In this document: piece by piece, positions 51,500-60,976 of the stretch
How the letters are laid out: every line of letters begins with the position of its first letter
How positions within the stretch are numbered: position 1 is the stretch's first letter
Source: JAVVWB01 sp036652335
GTDB lineage: Bacteria; Synergistota; Synergistia; Synergistales; Synergistaceae
Assembly: GCA_036652335.1 (NCBI GenBank)
Contig: JAVVWB010000002.1
Coordinates: 62,001-126,000 of the forward strand
Direction: 5' to 3'
Length of the DNA stretch: 64,000 nt
The notes under the pieces: model-generated
Databases searched by the model: none
Told to the model about the DNA's origin: nothing
Seen by the model: the letters and a program-made list of their open reading frames with translations, nothing else
Translations under genes and position numbers: made by a program

Positions 51500-53065
51500 T
51501 TATTGTTGGTTGTACCAATTTATTCGTCCTGATGTCGAATTTTCCCATACCAAAACAATTTTCCCAAGTTTTGCAATTTTTTCACATAGGGACGGGGTTA
51601 TTAAACTGTCAAAAGGCGTCATTGCCATTTCTGGCTGGAATGGTTCTGGAGAAAGGACGTCTTCTTCTGTTACCGGTGTTTCACTGTCGAAGACACTTTG
51701 TGTTTCTGATCCTGATGAGAATGAGTTTAGTTTTGCTAGGTGTAGTAGAGATGCTGCTACTTTGTCCATGTCTGCTGTAAGCCAACCTATAACTTCTTCG
51801 TCTTTTTTTAGGAAGTTATCAAGGAGTCTGTGTTGTGTTATGTTTTTTTCTCCTATTAGTCCAAATACAGAGATTGTACCGTTCCCAGCACCTATTGTAG
51901 AGAATGGAAGTTGAGCCATTCCTCCATAGGAGAAGCCTTGCAGTGGTGTAGGCTCTGCCCCGAAGAAAATTTTATCCCAAAATGAGGAGACTAGCATTCT
52001 CATTTCTTCTTCTTGACCTGAGAATTCAACCATGAAACCTGGGAGTGTCAACCAGAGCATTTTGTTTATTCCGCCCACTGCAAATATCGTTTTTCCTGAT
52101 ATTGCTTTTGATGCTTCTTTGGGTGATAGCTCAAGAGATTCAACAAATTTACCTAATATGCTTAGAGGAAATGGCCATTTGTTGTAGTCTTCTGGTAGCT
52201 GTGGTACGTTCATTCCAATTGTTATTACAGTTGGGTCTGGTGCAAGGCATTTTTTGTTGTCCCATTTAATAGGTTTTAGTGTTGATAGTAGTTTGTATAG
52301 TTTTACTTCTTTGTTTTCTACTATTTCCCATTTTGCTTCACCTATTGGTTCGCCGTGGGTTAGGGCTGGTAGTTCTCTCCATGAAGCTCTTACTTTTATG
52401 GGAGATGTTAGTTCATAGCGTGATAGTATGATTCCTCCGTCTGATATTTCTATGTTGTTCTGCCATGAGGAATCTTTTTTCCATTTGTTTCTTCCAGCTG
52501 ATGGTGTTTGCCCTTTTGCTGTGCTTTTTAGTATTTCTAAGTCTTCTTTGTTTGTTGCTAGTAGTATACGTTTTCCTTCAATGTAGTAGTATAATTCTTC
52601 TCCTGTTTGAGGATTGGAGAGTATCCATGTGGAGTGAGGTTCTCCTTGTTTTACTGTTATGTTAGGGTATTTGTCTTTTATTGATTGAGGAACGGTACCT
52701 TTATGTAACATTTTTGTCTCTTTGTGAGAGAATTCTGCTGCAACATATGTTTGCAGGAAACCATCGTTGTTGTGTTCTATTAGAAATGCTGATTTTTCTG
52801 CTGTTGAAGCAACTTTTACAAGAAATTCCTGACTTGTGCCACTTTTTATAATTTCATAAGATTTTTCTGTTAGTATTTCGACAATTTTTGTCGGGAAATC
52901 TTTGACTGTTGCCTCAAGAAGTATGTAGGGCTTTTCTTCTGAAGGTTTAGGTAGTGCCGTTGTCAAATATTTACTTGAAGATATGTTGTAGTACAGATAA
53001 ACTCCAAGAGAGGCTAAAAATGTTACAAAAATTGCAAGAAATATTAGTTTTATTTTCTTTGTCAT
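51500..53065 (-). CDS. Hypothetical membrane-anchored protein
   Basis: I do not recognise this gene. It encodes 521 residues with one N-terminal hydrophobic segment (KLIFLAIFVTFLASLGVYLYY), after which the protein is soluble and should face the periplasm. The body is rich in beta-strand-like stretches, with ARIANT-free, Ser/Pro-poor sequence and repeated short segments such as KTIFAVGGINKMLWLTLPGF and GMAQLPFSTIGAGNG. The layout loosely recalls DUF3352-like proteins, without certainty. The ATG at 53065 lies eight bases after AAGGAG. It precedes tyrS on the same strand with a 104-base gap. Confidence 0.75.
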   Translation of the reverse strand: MTKKIKLIFLAIFVTFLASLGVYLYYNISSSKYLTTALPKPSEEKPYILLEATVKDFPTKIVEILTEKSYEIIKSGTSQEFLVKVASTAEKSAFLIEHNNDGFLQTYVAAEFSHKETKMLHKGTVPQSIKDKYPNITVKQGEPHSTWILSNPQTGEELYYYIEGKRILLATNKEDLEILKSTAKGQTPSAGRNKWKKDSSWQNNIEISDGGIILSRYELTSPIKVRASWRELPALTHGEPIGEAKWEIVENKEVKLYKLLSTLKPIKWDNKKCLAPDPTVITIGMNVPQLPEDYNKWPFPLSILGKFVESLELSPKEASKAISGKTIFAVGGINKMLWLTLPGFMVEFSGQEEEMRMLVSSFWDKIFFGAEPTPLQGFSYGGMAQLPFSTIGAGNGTISVFGLIGEKNITQHRLLDNFLKKDEEVIGWLTADMDKVAASLLHLAKLNSFSSGSETQSVFDSETPVTEEDVLSPEPFQPEMAMTPFDSLITPSLCEKIAKLGKIVLVWENSTSGRINWYNQQ

Positions 53066-53150
53066 GTACACCTCTCCTTAGTTTGTTTAATGTATTATGT
53101 TTCCCTACTGATTATATACTTTTTGTCTGCTATTTTCGATAGTTTAAATG

Positions 53151-54737
53151 TTATTTTTTGTAAAAATTATTTATTATTTTAAGAAGTGATTTCACTGTAA
53201 GTAGCATTGATTGAATTTCTTCTGGTGTTTCTTTGTTTCTGTGAGTTGTTGCTATTTCTTCTAAGGTTTCGTCTAGCTCATTTATTAGCTCTGTTACTTT
53301 TCTTGTCTCTTTCTCTTGAGGATTATTTGTGAAAATATTAGATTTGTCTTTTCCTGTAGGTGTAATTTCGTCTCCTATTGATGGTACTATCGCATTTCGC
53401 CCGTTTTCTCTTAATGTTTGAGCGAATGACTGAGATGCTTCCGGTTCTCCATGTACTACGACAAATAGTGTCTCTTTGGAGAAATTTGATGCCCAGTCTA
53501 GTAGGTCGTCTCTGTCTGCATGTGCGGAGAATCCACCAAGTGTGTGGAGGGAAGCTGCTACACGTATTTCTTCTCCTGCTATTTTAACTTTTTTTGCTCC
53601 GTCTACGAGTCTGCGTCCAAGTGTGCCAAATGCCTGATATCCTACAAATATTACTTGCGTCCCCTTTTTAAAGAGGTTGTGTTTTAGGTGGTGCATGATT
53701 CTTCCGCCTGCACACATTCCGCTTCCTGCAAGTACTATTGCTTCTGTTTGTTCGTTTATCGCTTGAGAGTCAGCAGGTTCTTTGATGAAGGAGAAGTTTT
53801 GTGGCTCGAATGGGTTTTCTCCTTTTGATATTATGTTTTGTAGTTCTGTAGATAGTAATGTTATGTATTTTGTGTATATCTCTGTCGTAGCTATTCCCAT
53901 TGGTGAGTCTAAGTATATGTTTGGCATTTTTATTTCAGGAAATTTCTTTTGAAATAGTGTAAATTCAAATAGTAATCTTTGGGCTCGGTCTACTACGAAT
54001 GTTGGAATTAGGATTTTACCTTTTTTTGCCAGTGCTGTTTTTATTATTTCTTGAAATTCATTTCTGGTCTGTATTAAGTTTTTATGGAGTCTGTCTCCGT
54101 ATGTAGATTCTATAAGGACTATGTCTGCATCTTTTATTTTTGCAGGGTGTTTTTCTATGACACCGTCTTTGGGTCCGAGGTCTCCTGAGAATACGATTTT
54201 TACTTTCTCATCGTTTTCTTTTATCCATGTTTCTATTGAAGCACTACCTAATATATGCCCTGCTTCTCTAAAACAGAGAGTGATTTCATCGTTTATTTCT
54301 GTTACTTGGTCATAAGATATAGAGTGTATTTGTAGCAGTGCATTCTCTACGTCTTTATCTAGGTATAGTGGCTCTACTGGAGGTTTCCCTTTGCGAAGAT
54401 TTTTCTTTGTCCTCCACATCGCTTCTTCCTGCATTATTTTTGTGGAGTCTTTAAGAAGTATTGCTGTTAATTCTGCTGTTGCGTGGGTGCAGTAGATTTT
54501 CCCTTTGAACCCCTTTTTCACAAGAAGTGGGATTCTTCCGCTATGATCTATGTGTGCATGAGTGAGGAGTAGAGCGTCTATTTCTTGTGGGATGAAGTCA
54601 AATGGTTCGCCCTCATGCTTTTCTTCGTCTTGTCCTTGGTGAAAGCCACAGTCAATTAGTATTTTGTGTTTTACTGTCTCTATTAAGTAATTTGAGCCTG
54701 TTACTTCACCTGCTGCACCTAGGATTCGTAGTTTCAT
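53151..54737 (-). CDS. Metallo-beta-lactamase/beta-CASP domain RNA-processing exonuclease
   Basis: These 528 residues belong to the YSH1/CPSF-like MBL group, which process RNA. The zinc motif is LLTHAHIDHSG (His60, His62, Asp64, His65). Further ligands lie in CFREAGHILGSAS and IVFSGDLG. The beta-CASP insert follows (ESTYGDR, KKGKILIPTFVVDRAQ, AGSGMCAGGRIMHH), and the close includes GGFSAHADRDDLLDW. About 75 extra C-terminal residues are helical and charged. The ATG has AGGGGGT upstream. The enzyme stands between the unknown protein gene and the two-component pair, without tight coupling. Confidence 0.9.
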   Translation of the reverse strand: MKLRILGAAGEVTGSNYLIETVKHKILIDCGFHQGQDEEKHEGEPFDFIPQEIDALLLTHAHIDHSGRIPLLVKKGFKGKIYCTHATAELTAILLKDSTKIMQEEAMWRTKKNLRKGKPPVEPLYLDKDVENALLQIHSISYDQVTEINDEITLCFREAGHILGSASIETWIKENDEKVKIVFSGDLGPKDGVIEKHPAKIKDADIVLIESTYGDRLHKNLIQTRNEFQEIIKTALAKKGKILIPTFVVDRAQRLLFEFTLFQKKFPEIKMPNIYLDSPMGIATTEIYTKYITLLSTELQNIISKGENPFEPQNFSFIKEPADSQAINEQTEAIVLAGSGMCAGGRIMHHLKHNLFKKGTQVIFVGYQAFGTLGRRLVDGAKKVKIAGEEIRVAASLHTLGGFSAHADRDDLLDWASNFSKETLFVVVHGEPEASQSFAQTLRENGRNAIVPSIGDEITPTGKDKSNIFTNNPQEKETRKVTELINELDETLEEIATTHRNKETPEEIQSMLLTVKSLLKIINNFYKK

Positions 54738-54815
54738 AAAAGCACCCCCTTAGAGATATTCTGATATCTTTTTATTTATGGAGTAAGGTGTTAATTGCTT
54801 GTCGTTTCTTTATTA

Positions 54816-56195
54816 TTAGATTTGGTATGTAACAGTTATTTGAGTCCCTGTATGTTTGGAGGATTTTATTTTAAGGTCTCCCCCTATTAGGTAAACTCGT
54901 TCTCTCATGTTTGATAGCCCTCTGTGACCTTGTGTCCGAAGTATTGTAAAGTCTTTGGGTACGTCAAAGCCACTGCCGTCATCTTCTATCAGTAACATCA
55001 ATAGGTTGTCTTTTTTGGTGAGTTCTACTTTTATGATGTCTGCTTTTGCGTGGTGTACAGCGTTGTTTATCGCTTCTTGAGTTATTCTGAAAAATGCTGT
55101 TACAACGTCATCTGGTAATTCTTCAACATCTCTTATGTCTGTTACTATTGTGGTACCGAGCTGTTTTCTCTGTCTATCTGTGAGTTCTGTTAATGCTTGT
55201 GAAAGTCCAAGGTCAAGCCATGGTGGAGTGAGGTTATTGCAAAATTCTCTCATTTCTTTTACGCACTCTAATGCTACAGTTTTTGCCTCATCAAGAGGTT
55301 CTTTTAGGTTTTCTGAAATATCTTTGTAGCTTAGTAGTAGTCGTAGTCTCTGTATGAGGGCTGTTACATCTTGTAGAGGTCCATCGTGAATTTCACGTGA
55401 AATTCTTGAACGTTCTTCTTCTTGTACCAATATGATGTCTTTTACATATCTTTGTGATATTTCATTTTTTTCGATGGCAGATTTGGAAAGAGTTATTAAG
55501 GCATTACGTAGTCGCTGTAATTCGATGACGGTGTCGTCGGTGTTTTCTTCAGGGATGTCTTCTCCCCATTTGAGTACAGAGACTTCTGTTTCGAGGTATT
55601 TAAGAGGCATTATTACTTTGGTCCACATTAGGTAGACTAGGAAAAATCCTATAATACCAAGTAGCCCTACAAATAGTGGCCATATAACGGATAGAGGTAC
55701 CAATGTACCAAGGAGTGCGTCCCATGATACGGCTCCCACTAAAAACAAATTTCCCCCTACCACAGGGTACATGGTAAGGGTATAGTGTCCTTTGTTTGGT
55801 ATTATCACGTGTAGAGGTTCTGTCGTTCTTGTCCTTGTGTCCCAATATGGAGCTACAATGTGAAAATCTGGTGTGCCGTATAGTATGCTCCCAGAATGAT
55901 CATATATGGCGAACATACCAAAACGAGCGAAGGAGTCTTCTATCCCTATTATTTTTTTTCTTGTTTCTGCTTTTGATTTTTCAAAGTTTTCCCATATACC
56001 ATCGGGAGCACGGTTTAAGAAGCTTGATTCTATTCTTGCAGCTGTACTTTGGGTTGCGTTTTGTATATATGAACCCGTGATGTTTATCATTGTTTTTTCA
56101 AAGTTATAGAAGCCCACCCATGCCAATATTAAGGCACCAAGACTGGGTAGGAATATCGCTATTGTCATTGTTTGCAGAAAATTACTTTTCCTCAA
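54816..56195 (-). CDS. Membrane sensor histidine kinase, NarX/DegS type (HisKA_3)
   Basis: This 459-residue sensor has two membrane segments (about 9-30 and 165-192) around a periplasmic loop of about 135 residues. A HAMP-like linker leads to the HisKA_3 dimerisation helix with the phosphorylated His270 in SREIHDGPLQDV. The ATPase domain has ITQEAINNAVHHAKAD, IEDDGSGFDV and GHRGLSNMRERV. The TTG start overlaps the response regulator stop (TTGA) and has GGAGGAAC upstream. It is the partner of the next gene. Confidence 0.92.
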   Translation of the reverse strand: MRKSNFLQTMTIAIFLPSLGALILAWVGFYNFEKTMINITGSYIQNATQSTAARIESSFLNRAPDGIWENFEKSKAETRKKIIGIEDSFARFGMFAIYDHSGSILYGTPDFHIVAPYWDTRTRTTEPLHVIIPNKGHYTLTMYPVVGGNLFLVGAVSWDALLGTLVPLSVIWPLFVGLLGIIGFFLVYLMWTKVIMPLKYLETEVSVLKWGEDIPEENTDDTVIELQRLRNALITLSKSAIEKNEISQRYVKDIILVQEEERSRISREIHDGPLQDVTALIQRLRLLLSYKDISENLKEPLDEAKTVALECVKEMREFCNNLTPPWLDLGLSQALTELTDRQRKQLGTTIVTDIRDVEELPDDVVTAFFRITQEAINNAVHHAKADIIKVELTKKDNLLMLLIEDDGSGFDVPKDFTILRTQGHRGLSNMRERVYLIGGDLKIKSSKHTGTQITVTYQI

Positions 56196-56830
56196 TCAAG
56201 TAGTTCCTCCAATGTTGCTATCCCGTATTTTAATGCCAGTAACATAGCTTCGGTTTTGTTTTTTGCACCAAGTTTGTCATATATTGAGGCGAGGTGTGTT
56301 TGTACTGTTCTTTCACTTATAAAGAGCTCTATTGCAATTTCTTTCCCTGAAAGTCCTTTTGCCGCAAATAGTAAAACTTCTCTTTCTCTTACAGATAGAG
56401 GTTCAGGTATGAATTCTTCTTTGTTTTCTATTATATTTGAAATGTTGTTGTCAAGGTAGAAACCTCCCTTTGCAACAGCACGTATTGCTTTTGCAAATAA
56501 GCTCATGTCTGAAGTTTTTAGTAAGTATCCTCTTGCACCTGAGCGAAGTGATGCCATTACATATTGTTGGGAGTCATATGATGTTAGCATTATGGCTGAT
56601 GTGGATAGTTTTGCGTCTTTGATTTTTCTTGCTAAGGTAACTCCGTCTATTTCCGGCATGCGGACATCTAAAAGTGCTATTTGGGGCTTTAGTTTTTCAA
56701 TCGCTTCCCAAGCATCAAGCCCGTTTGCAAATTCTCCTACTATTTGGAAATCTGTTTCTTTTTCAAGGTAGGCTTTCATGCCCTCTCTTGTTAGTGGGTG
56801 GTCGTCTGCTATGATTATTGAAATTGACAC
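56192..56830 (-). CDS. NarL/FixJ-family response regulator
   Basis: This is a 212-residue two-domain regulator. The receiver carries the acidic pair Asp9/Asp10 and the phosphorylated Asp55 in IALLDVRMPEIDG, with Lys in YLLKTSDMS. The C-terminal LuxR-type helix-turn-helix reads LSVREREVLLFAAKGLSGKE, ending in RTVQTHLASIYDKLG. I start it at GTG 56830, seven bases after GGAGGG. The kinase follows with an overlapping stop/start, so the order regulator-kinase is co-translated. The target genes are unknown. Confidence 0.93.
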   Translation of the reverse strand: MSISIIIADDHPLTREGMKAYLEKETDFQIVGEFANGLDAWEAIEKLKPQIALLDVRMPEIDGVTLARKIKDAKLSTSAIMLTSYDSQQYVMASLRSGARGYLLKTSDMSLFAKAIRAVAKGGFYLDNNISNIIENKEEFIPEPLSVREREVLLFAAKGLSGKEIAIELFISERTVQTHLASIYDKLGAKNKTEAMLLALKYGIATLEELLD

Positions 56831-56861
56831 AAAAAATCCCTCCAATGGTCTTTTCGCTAAC

Positions 56862-57434
56862 TTATTCGGTATAAATTCCTAGTCCTATTTCTTTTTCTAT
56901 TGGTTTTAGTGCGTTTATTGTTCGTTCTATGAGTGTTTCAAGTGGCTCATCCATTAGTTCCGCGCCTTTTTCTATGACGCTTCTGTTTACTCCTTTTGCA
57001 AAGCCCTTATCTTTCCATTTCTTCTTTACTGATTTTACTTCGAGGTCGGATAGCGATTTGCTTGGGCGTACAAGAGCTACTGCTGTTATAAAGCCTGTGA
57101 GTTCATCAACAGTGTATAAAGTTTTTTCTTTTAGCGTTTTTGGCTCAACCCCAGAATATTCCCAACCATGAGATAGTACTGCACGGACAAAATCATCAGG
57201 ATAACCCAATTCTTTAAGCATTTCGCCACCTTTCATGGGGTGTGTATCAACGGATGGATACTCTTCCCAGTCGATGTCGTGCATGAGTCCTACTAGACCC
57301 CATTCGTCCTCATTTTCTCCGAAGTGTTTGGCAAAGGCTCTCATTGCTGCTTCGACTGCAAAAGCGTGTTTTATGTGCATTTCTTCTTTGTTATGTTCTT
57401 TTAAAAATTTTAATGATTGTTCTCTTGTAAACAT
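56862..57434 (-). CDS. HD-domain phosphohydrolase-like protein
   Basis: These 190 residues have an HD-type metal site: His in NKEEMHIKHAFAVEAAMRA and the HD pair in GLMHDIDWEEYP, with THPMKGGEMLKELGYP and AVLSHGWEY further along. This is the pattern of small HD hydrolases often annotated as HDIG proteins; the substrate is unknown. The ATG follows AAAAGGAG. It lies 31 bases before the response regulator and 22 bases after the dCMP deaminase, so the four minus-strand genes may form one transcript. Confidence 0.88.
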   Translation of the reverse strand: MFTREQSLKFLKEHNKEEMHIKHAFAVEAAMRAFAKHFGENEDEWGLVGLMHDIDWEEYPSVDTHPMKGGEMLKELGYPDDFVRAVLSHGWEYSGVEPKTLKEKTLYTVDELTGFITAVALVRPSKSLSDLEVKSVKKKWKDKGFAKGVNRSVIEKGAELMDEPLETLIERTINALKPIEKEIGLGIYTE

Positions 57435-57456
57435 AGGCGTTCTCCTTTTTTAGTTG

Positions 57457-57933
57457 TTACAATATGTCTTTAGGTAGTTTTTCTGGGTCAAAGCATAGTG
57501 TTTCGACACCTGAATTTTTCATGATTTCTCTTGCAAGTTCATCTGGGTAGGGATATAAGAAAACGACTCTTTTACATCCAGCATTGATGAGGGCTTTTGT
57601 GCAATATATACATGGTTCGTGTGTGCAGTATATCCAACAGCCATTTGTTGCGACTCCTGTCGACGCAGCTTGGGCTATGGCATTTATCTCTGCGTGAGAA
57701 CCACGACACATTTCATGGCGTTCACCAGATGGAATGTGCAATTTTTCTCGAAGACAACCCGTGTCTTCGCAGTGAGGTATGTTCTTGGGTGCACCGTTGT
57801 AGCCAGTGCTTAATATTTGTTTATCTTTGACTAGCACTGCTCCCACATGTCTGCGTAAACAGGTACTTCTGCTTGCTACTACTTTTGAAATTAAAAGAAA
57901 ATATGAATCCCAGTCAGGGCGAATTGTTGACAT
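57457..57933 (-). CDS. dCMP deaminase (ComEB-like cytidine/deoxycytidylate deaminase)
   Basis: This zinc enzyme deaminates dCMP to dUMP for thymidylate synthesis. The 158 residues show the deaminase signature RGSHAEINAIAQAA (zinc His, catalytic Glu) and CTHEPCIYCTKALINAGC (the two zinc Cys). The N-terminal WDSYFLLISKVVASRSTCLRRHVGA and TGYNGAPKNIPHC are typical of the dCMP-specific group, where the extra His/Cys residues bind a second zinc. The ATG has GGAGGTATC upstream. Confidence 0.94.
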   Translation of the reverse strand: MSTIRPDWDSYFLLISKVVASRSTCLRRHVGAVLVKDKQILSTGYNGAPKNIPHCEDTGCLREKLHIPSGERHEMCRGSHAEINAIAQAASTGVATNGCWIYCTHEPCIYCTKALINAGCKRVVFLYPYPDELAREIMKNSGVETLCFDPEKLPKDIL

Positions 57934-58140
57934 TAAGATACCTCCGAATCAAGCAAAAGTAAGAGTGAAATTTTTGTAGATCAATTATAAAACTTTAATG
58001 TATATTATACTTTATATAATTTATATTGCTATAAGAACTTATAAACTAAAAGAGAATTTAAACCGAAATACAGGTTTTACATTTTATGAGTTATAATTTG
58101 TTGGCGAAGTAATCAATTTGGTAGAAAGCGAGTAGTGTAT

Positions 58141-59493
58141 ATGGAGAAAAACACCGTTAATACAGATGAAAAAACAAGGGATTCTTTCGTTTCCAAGTGG
58201 GGCTTTATTCTTGCATGTATTGGTTCTGTTGTAGGAGTAGGAAATATTTGGATGTTCCCTTTGCGAGTTTCAAAATATGGCGGAGGGTCTTTTCTACTAC
58301 CGTATTTTTTATTTGTTGTGGTAATAGGTTTTAGTGGGGTAATAGGTGAAATGGCCTTTGGGCGTGCGACACGTTCTGGTCCTATCGGTGCTTTTAAAAA
58401 AGCTGTAGAAAGTCGTGGTTGGAATCCTAGAATAGGTGAAGTTATTGGGTTTATACCAGTTTTAGGTTCTCTTGCATTGGCTATAGGATATTCAGTTGTA
58501 GTCGGATGGATTTTAAAATATTCTGTCGGTTCAATTTTGGGCTTTTCTTGGTCCTCCACAAGCTTAGAAGAATTTGGAGCAAATTTTGGTACTATGGCAT
58601 CGTCTTTTGGTAACACAAATTGGCAGATAGCAGGACTTCTTATTGCTTTTGTCATAATGGTATTTGGAATATCAAAAGGAATTGAAATAGCAAATAAAAT
58701 AATGATTCCGTTGTTTTTCTGTATGTTTTTAGGACTTGGTTTCTATATATTTTCGTTGCCCGGAGCAAGGGAAGGTTATAAATATATTTTAAGTATAGAT
58801 CCTGTGGTGTTGAAAAATCCTATGACATGGGTTTTTGCATTAGGGCAAGCATTCTTTTCTCTCTCATTAGCTGGGAATGGCACTCTTATATACGGTTCAT
58901 ATTTAAAAGATGATACGGATATTTTGAGTTCTGCTTGGAGAGTTGCATTTTTTGACACTCTTGCAGCATGTTTAGCAACTCTTGTAATAATACCGGCAGT
59001 TGCCACATCTGGGCAGAGCTTAACTGTTGGCGGTCCCGGACTGATATTTATCTATCTCCCATACATTTTTAAAAATATGCCTATGGGAAGAATTGTGATG
59101 ATAGTATTTTTCGTATCAGTCTTCTTTGCAGGAATAACCTCTTTGGTAAATTTATTTGAAGCACCTATAGCAACACTCCAAGAGAAATTCAGATTTACTA
59201 GGCAAAAAGCTGTTACTTTTACAATAGCTTTGGGAATAGTGGTTGGCGTTTTGATACAGGGAATAGTCGGCACTTGGATGGACGTAGTCTCAATTTATGT
59301 CTGTCCTTTGGGGGCATCGATAGCAGGTATAATGTTCTTCTGGGTATTTGGAGATGACTATGTGAGACGTGAAATGCAAAAGGGAAGAGATAAAAAAATA
59401 GGAAGTTGGCTTAAACCTATAACAAAGTATGTCTTTTGCGGACTTACAATTATTGTTATGGCACTTAGCATTTTTATCCCTGGTGGAATTTAG
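58141..59493 (+). CDS. Sodium-dependent transporter, NSS (SNF) family
   Basis: This inner-membrane Na+/amino-acid symporter of the LeuT-like NSS family has 450 residues and eleven or twelve helices. The first helix carries GSVVGVGNIWMFPLRVSKYGG with the unwound substrate/Na+ site, and FALGQAFFSLSLAGNGTLIYGSY marks helix 6. Bacterial relatives take up tyrosine, tryptophan, leucine or methionine; which one is unclear. The ATG at 58141 is preferred over the GTG two codons earlier, although neither has a strong ribosome site. It is divergent from the dCMP deaminase gene. Confidence 0.92.
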   Translation: MEKNTVNTDEKTRDSFVSKWGFILACIGSVVGVGNIWMFPLRVSKYGGGSFLLPYFLFVVVIGFSGVIGEMAFGRATRSGPIGAFKKAVESRGWNPRIGEVIGFIPVLGSLALAIGYSVVVGWILKYSVGSILGFSWSSTSLEEFGANFGTMASSFGNTNWQIAGLLIAFVIMVFGISKGIEIANKIMIPLFFCMFLGLGFYIFSLPGAREGYKYILSIDPVVLKNPMTWVFALGQAFFSLSLAGNGTLIYGSYLKDDTDILSSAWRVAFFDTLAACLATLVIIPAVATSGQSLTVGGPGLIFIYLPYIFKNMPMGRIVMIVFFVSVFFAGITSLVNLFEAPIATLQEKFRFTRQKAVTFTIALGIVVGVLIQGIVGTWMDVVSIYVCPLGASIAGIMFFWVFGDDYVRREMQKGRDKKIGSWLKPITKYVFCGLTIIVMALSIFIPGGI

Positions 59494-59587
59494 AATTAGA
59501 TATATAAATATCTAGTAAATTTTTATCCATTTTGATGAATATAAATAAATAATCACTTAAACAACCAGTTTTTGCCCCATATAAATT

Positions 59588-59625
59588 AAAGAGCCTCTCG
59601 TATAGAAAACGAGAGGCTCTTTTTG
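59588..59625 (+). terminator. Bidirectional terminator between the NSS transporter and the desulfidase-like gene
   Basis: A perfect 13-bp stem (AAAGAGCCTCTCG at 59588-59600, complement 59610-59622) with a 9-base loop and T run lies between two convergent stops at 59493 and 59649. Confidence 0.92.
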
Positions 59626-59648
59626 TTTATCATTTATTTTTTTCTAAA

Positions 59649-60938
59649 TTATTTCAGCTTGTCTTCGCAGATTTCAACTATTGTTTTTTCTGTCCCGACC
59701 ATGCCCGGTGATGCAATTAGTCCCATATATTTCATTGTCTGTTCAGGTGTTTTTGCGTTGATACCATGTGAATTGAATATATAAGCATCGTTCATGGCAA
59801 GCTCTACAGATTTGAAGGCTGCGTCTACTGCAACGATTCCTTTCATTGTACAGCCTTGGTTTCCGCCATCACAAATCATACCTGTGATACTGGATGCCAT
59901 ATTGTTTATCGTGTGTTGCATCTGTTCTACTGTGCCACCTTTGAGATAAACTAAAGCACAGGCCATACCGGTGCCGGCCGCAATAGCACAACCGCAGAAA
60001 GCAGAGAGTCTCCCCGAGTATTCTTTGATGTACATTGTGACGAGATAGCTTAGTGCTGTTGCACGAAGCAACTTTTCTTCTGCTATGTTGTTTACTTTGC
60101 ATACAGCATAGAGAGGCATTGTACATATTATTCCGTGTGCGCCTGAGCCTGTTATGCTCATTGCCGGTTTGTCTAAACCTATTACTCTTGCTTCTATTGC
60201 TGCGTTACAAAGTAATTGTGCTGTTTTGTGTTCGTCTTTTGAAAAAATCGCATTGTCGTTCATCTTTTTCAAATAGCGAGCAAAAGTAGTCCTCTCATTT
60301 GAAAGTCCTTCGTCAAAGAGTTCCATGTTGACCTTGTAAGCTTCTTTGATAAATTCAATCTCTTTGATGTCAACAGTGTTAATGTACTCTACAAGCTGAG
60401 CTAATGTATATTTGTGAATTTCAGCTTCATCAGAGGCAAGTCCATCTTTGCTTTCTGTTAAGACTTTGTCTTCTTTTTCAAATTCGACCTTGCCATTGAC
60501 TATAATTCTGTATATGTCTGTATGAGAGTGTTTTATAGTAACGGTACATTCATCACTTGCTGTTTTTACCGTTGCTTCAATAAAAATATCTGATGTAATT
60601 CCACTTAGTTTTACTTTAATTTTCCCTGCATCAACAAGTTTTTTTGCTTCTATATTATCTTGAGGCGTTACTGATGCAAGAGATTCAAGGCCCTTATTGG
60701 GATTCCCTGCTATTACACCAAGTGCGGCAGAGAATATATTTCCGACTTCGTTTGAGTTTGGAATTCCACAAGTAAAGGCGTTTTTATACATTCCGGAGTT
60801 GAGGGAGAGTAATACACTTTCGATTTCACCTTTTGTATAGGAACGAGCCTTAGCTGCTGCAAAGGCAATAGCCCCTGGTTCTGTTACACCAAGTGCAGGT
60901 TGCATATCGTCCTTAATCATTTGTGTGAGTTTATTCAT
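59649..60938 (-). CDS. cyuA: CyuA-like L-cysteine desulfidase / serine dehydratase-alpha family (UPF0597)
   Basis: This is an iron-sulfur lyase of the UPF0597 family, which breaks L-cysteine to pyruvate, sulfide and ammonia in the characterised members. The 429 residues contain LGVTEPGAIAFAAAKA near the start, FTCGIPNSNEVGN, the SGAHGIICTMPLYAV segment, LSAFCGCAIAAGTGM and MICDGGNQGCTMKG, giving the spaced cysteines expected for the cluster. The ATG has AAGGAG upstream. The NhaC carrier gene ends 38 bases before it on the same strand, so the two make an uptake-plus-breakdown pair. Serine as substrate remains possible. Confidence 0.88.
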   Translation of the reverse strand: MNKLTQMIKDDMQPALGVTEPGAIAFAAAKARSYTKGEIESVLLSLNSGMYKNAFTCGIPNSNEVGNIFSAALGVIAGNPNKGLESLASVTPQDNIEAKKLVDAGKIKVKLSGITSDIFIEATVKTASDECTVTIKHSHTDIYRIIVNGKVEFEKEDKVLTESKDGLASDEAEIHKYTLAQLVEYINTVDIKEIEFIKEAYKVNMELFDEGLSNERTTFARYLKKMNDNAIFSKDEHKTAQLLCNAAIEARVIGLDKPAMSITGSGAHGIICTMPLYAVCKVNNIAEEKLLRATALSYLVTMYIKEYSGRLSAFCGCAIAAGTGMACALVYLKGGTVEQMQHTINNMASSITGMICDGGNQGCTMKGIVAVDAAFKSVELAMNDAYIFNSHGINAKTPEQTMKYMGLIASPGMVGTEKTIVEICEDKLK

Positions 60939-60976
60939 AATAATTCTCCTTTTTAGAAAAACTATATCTATTGAGC

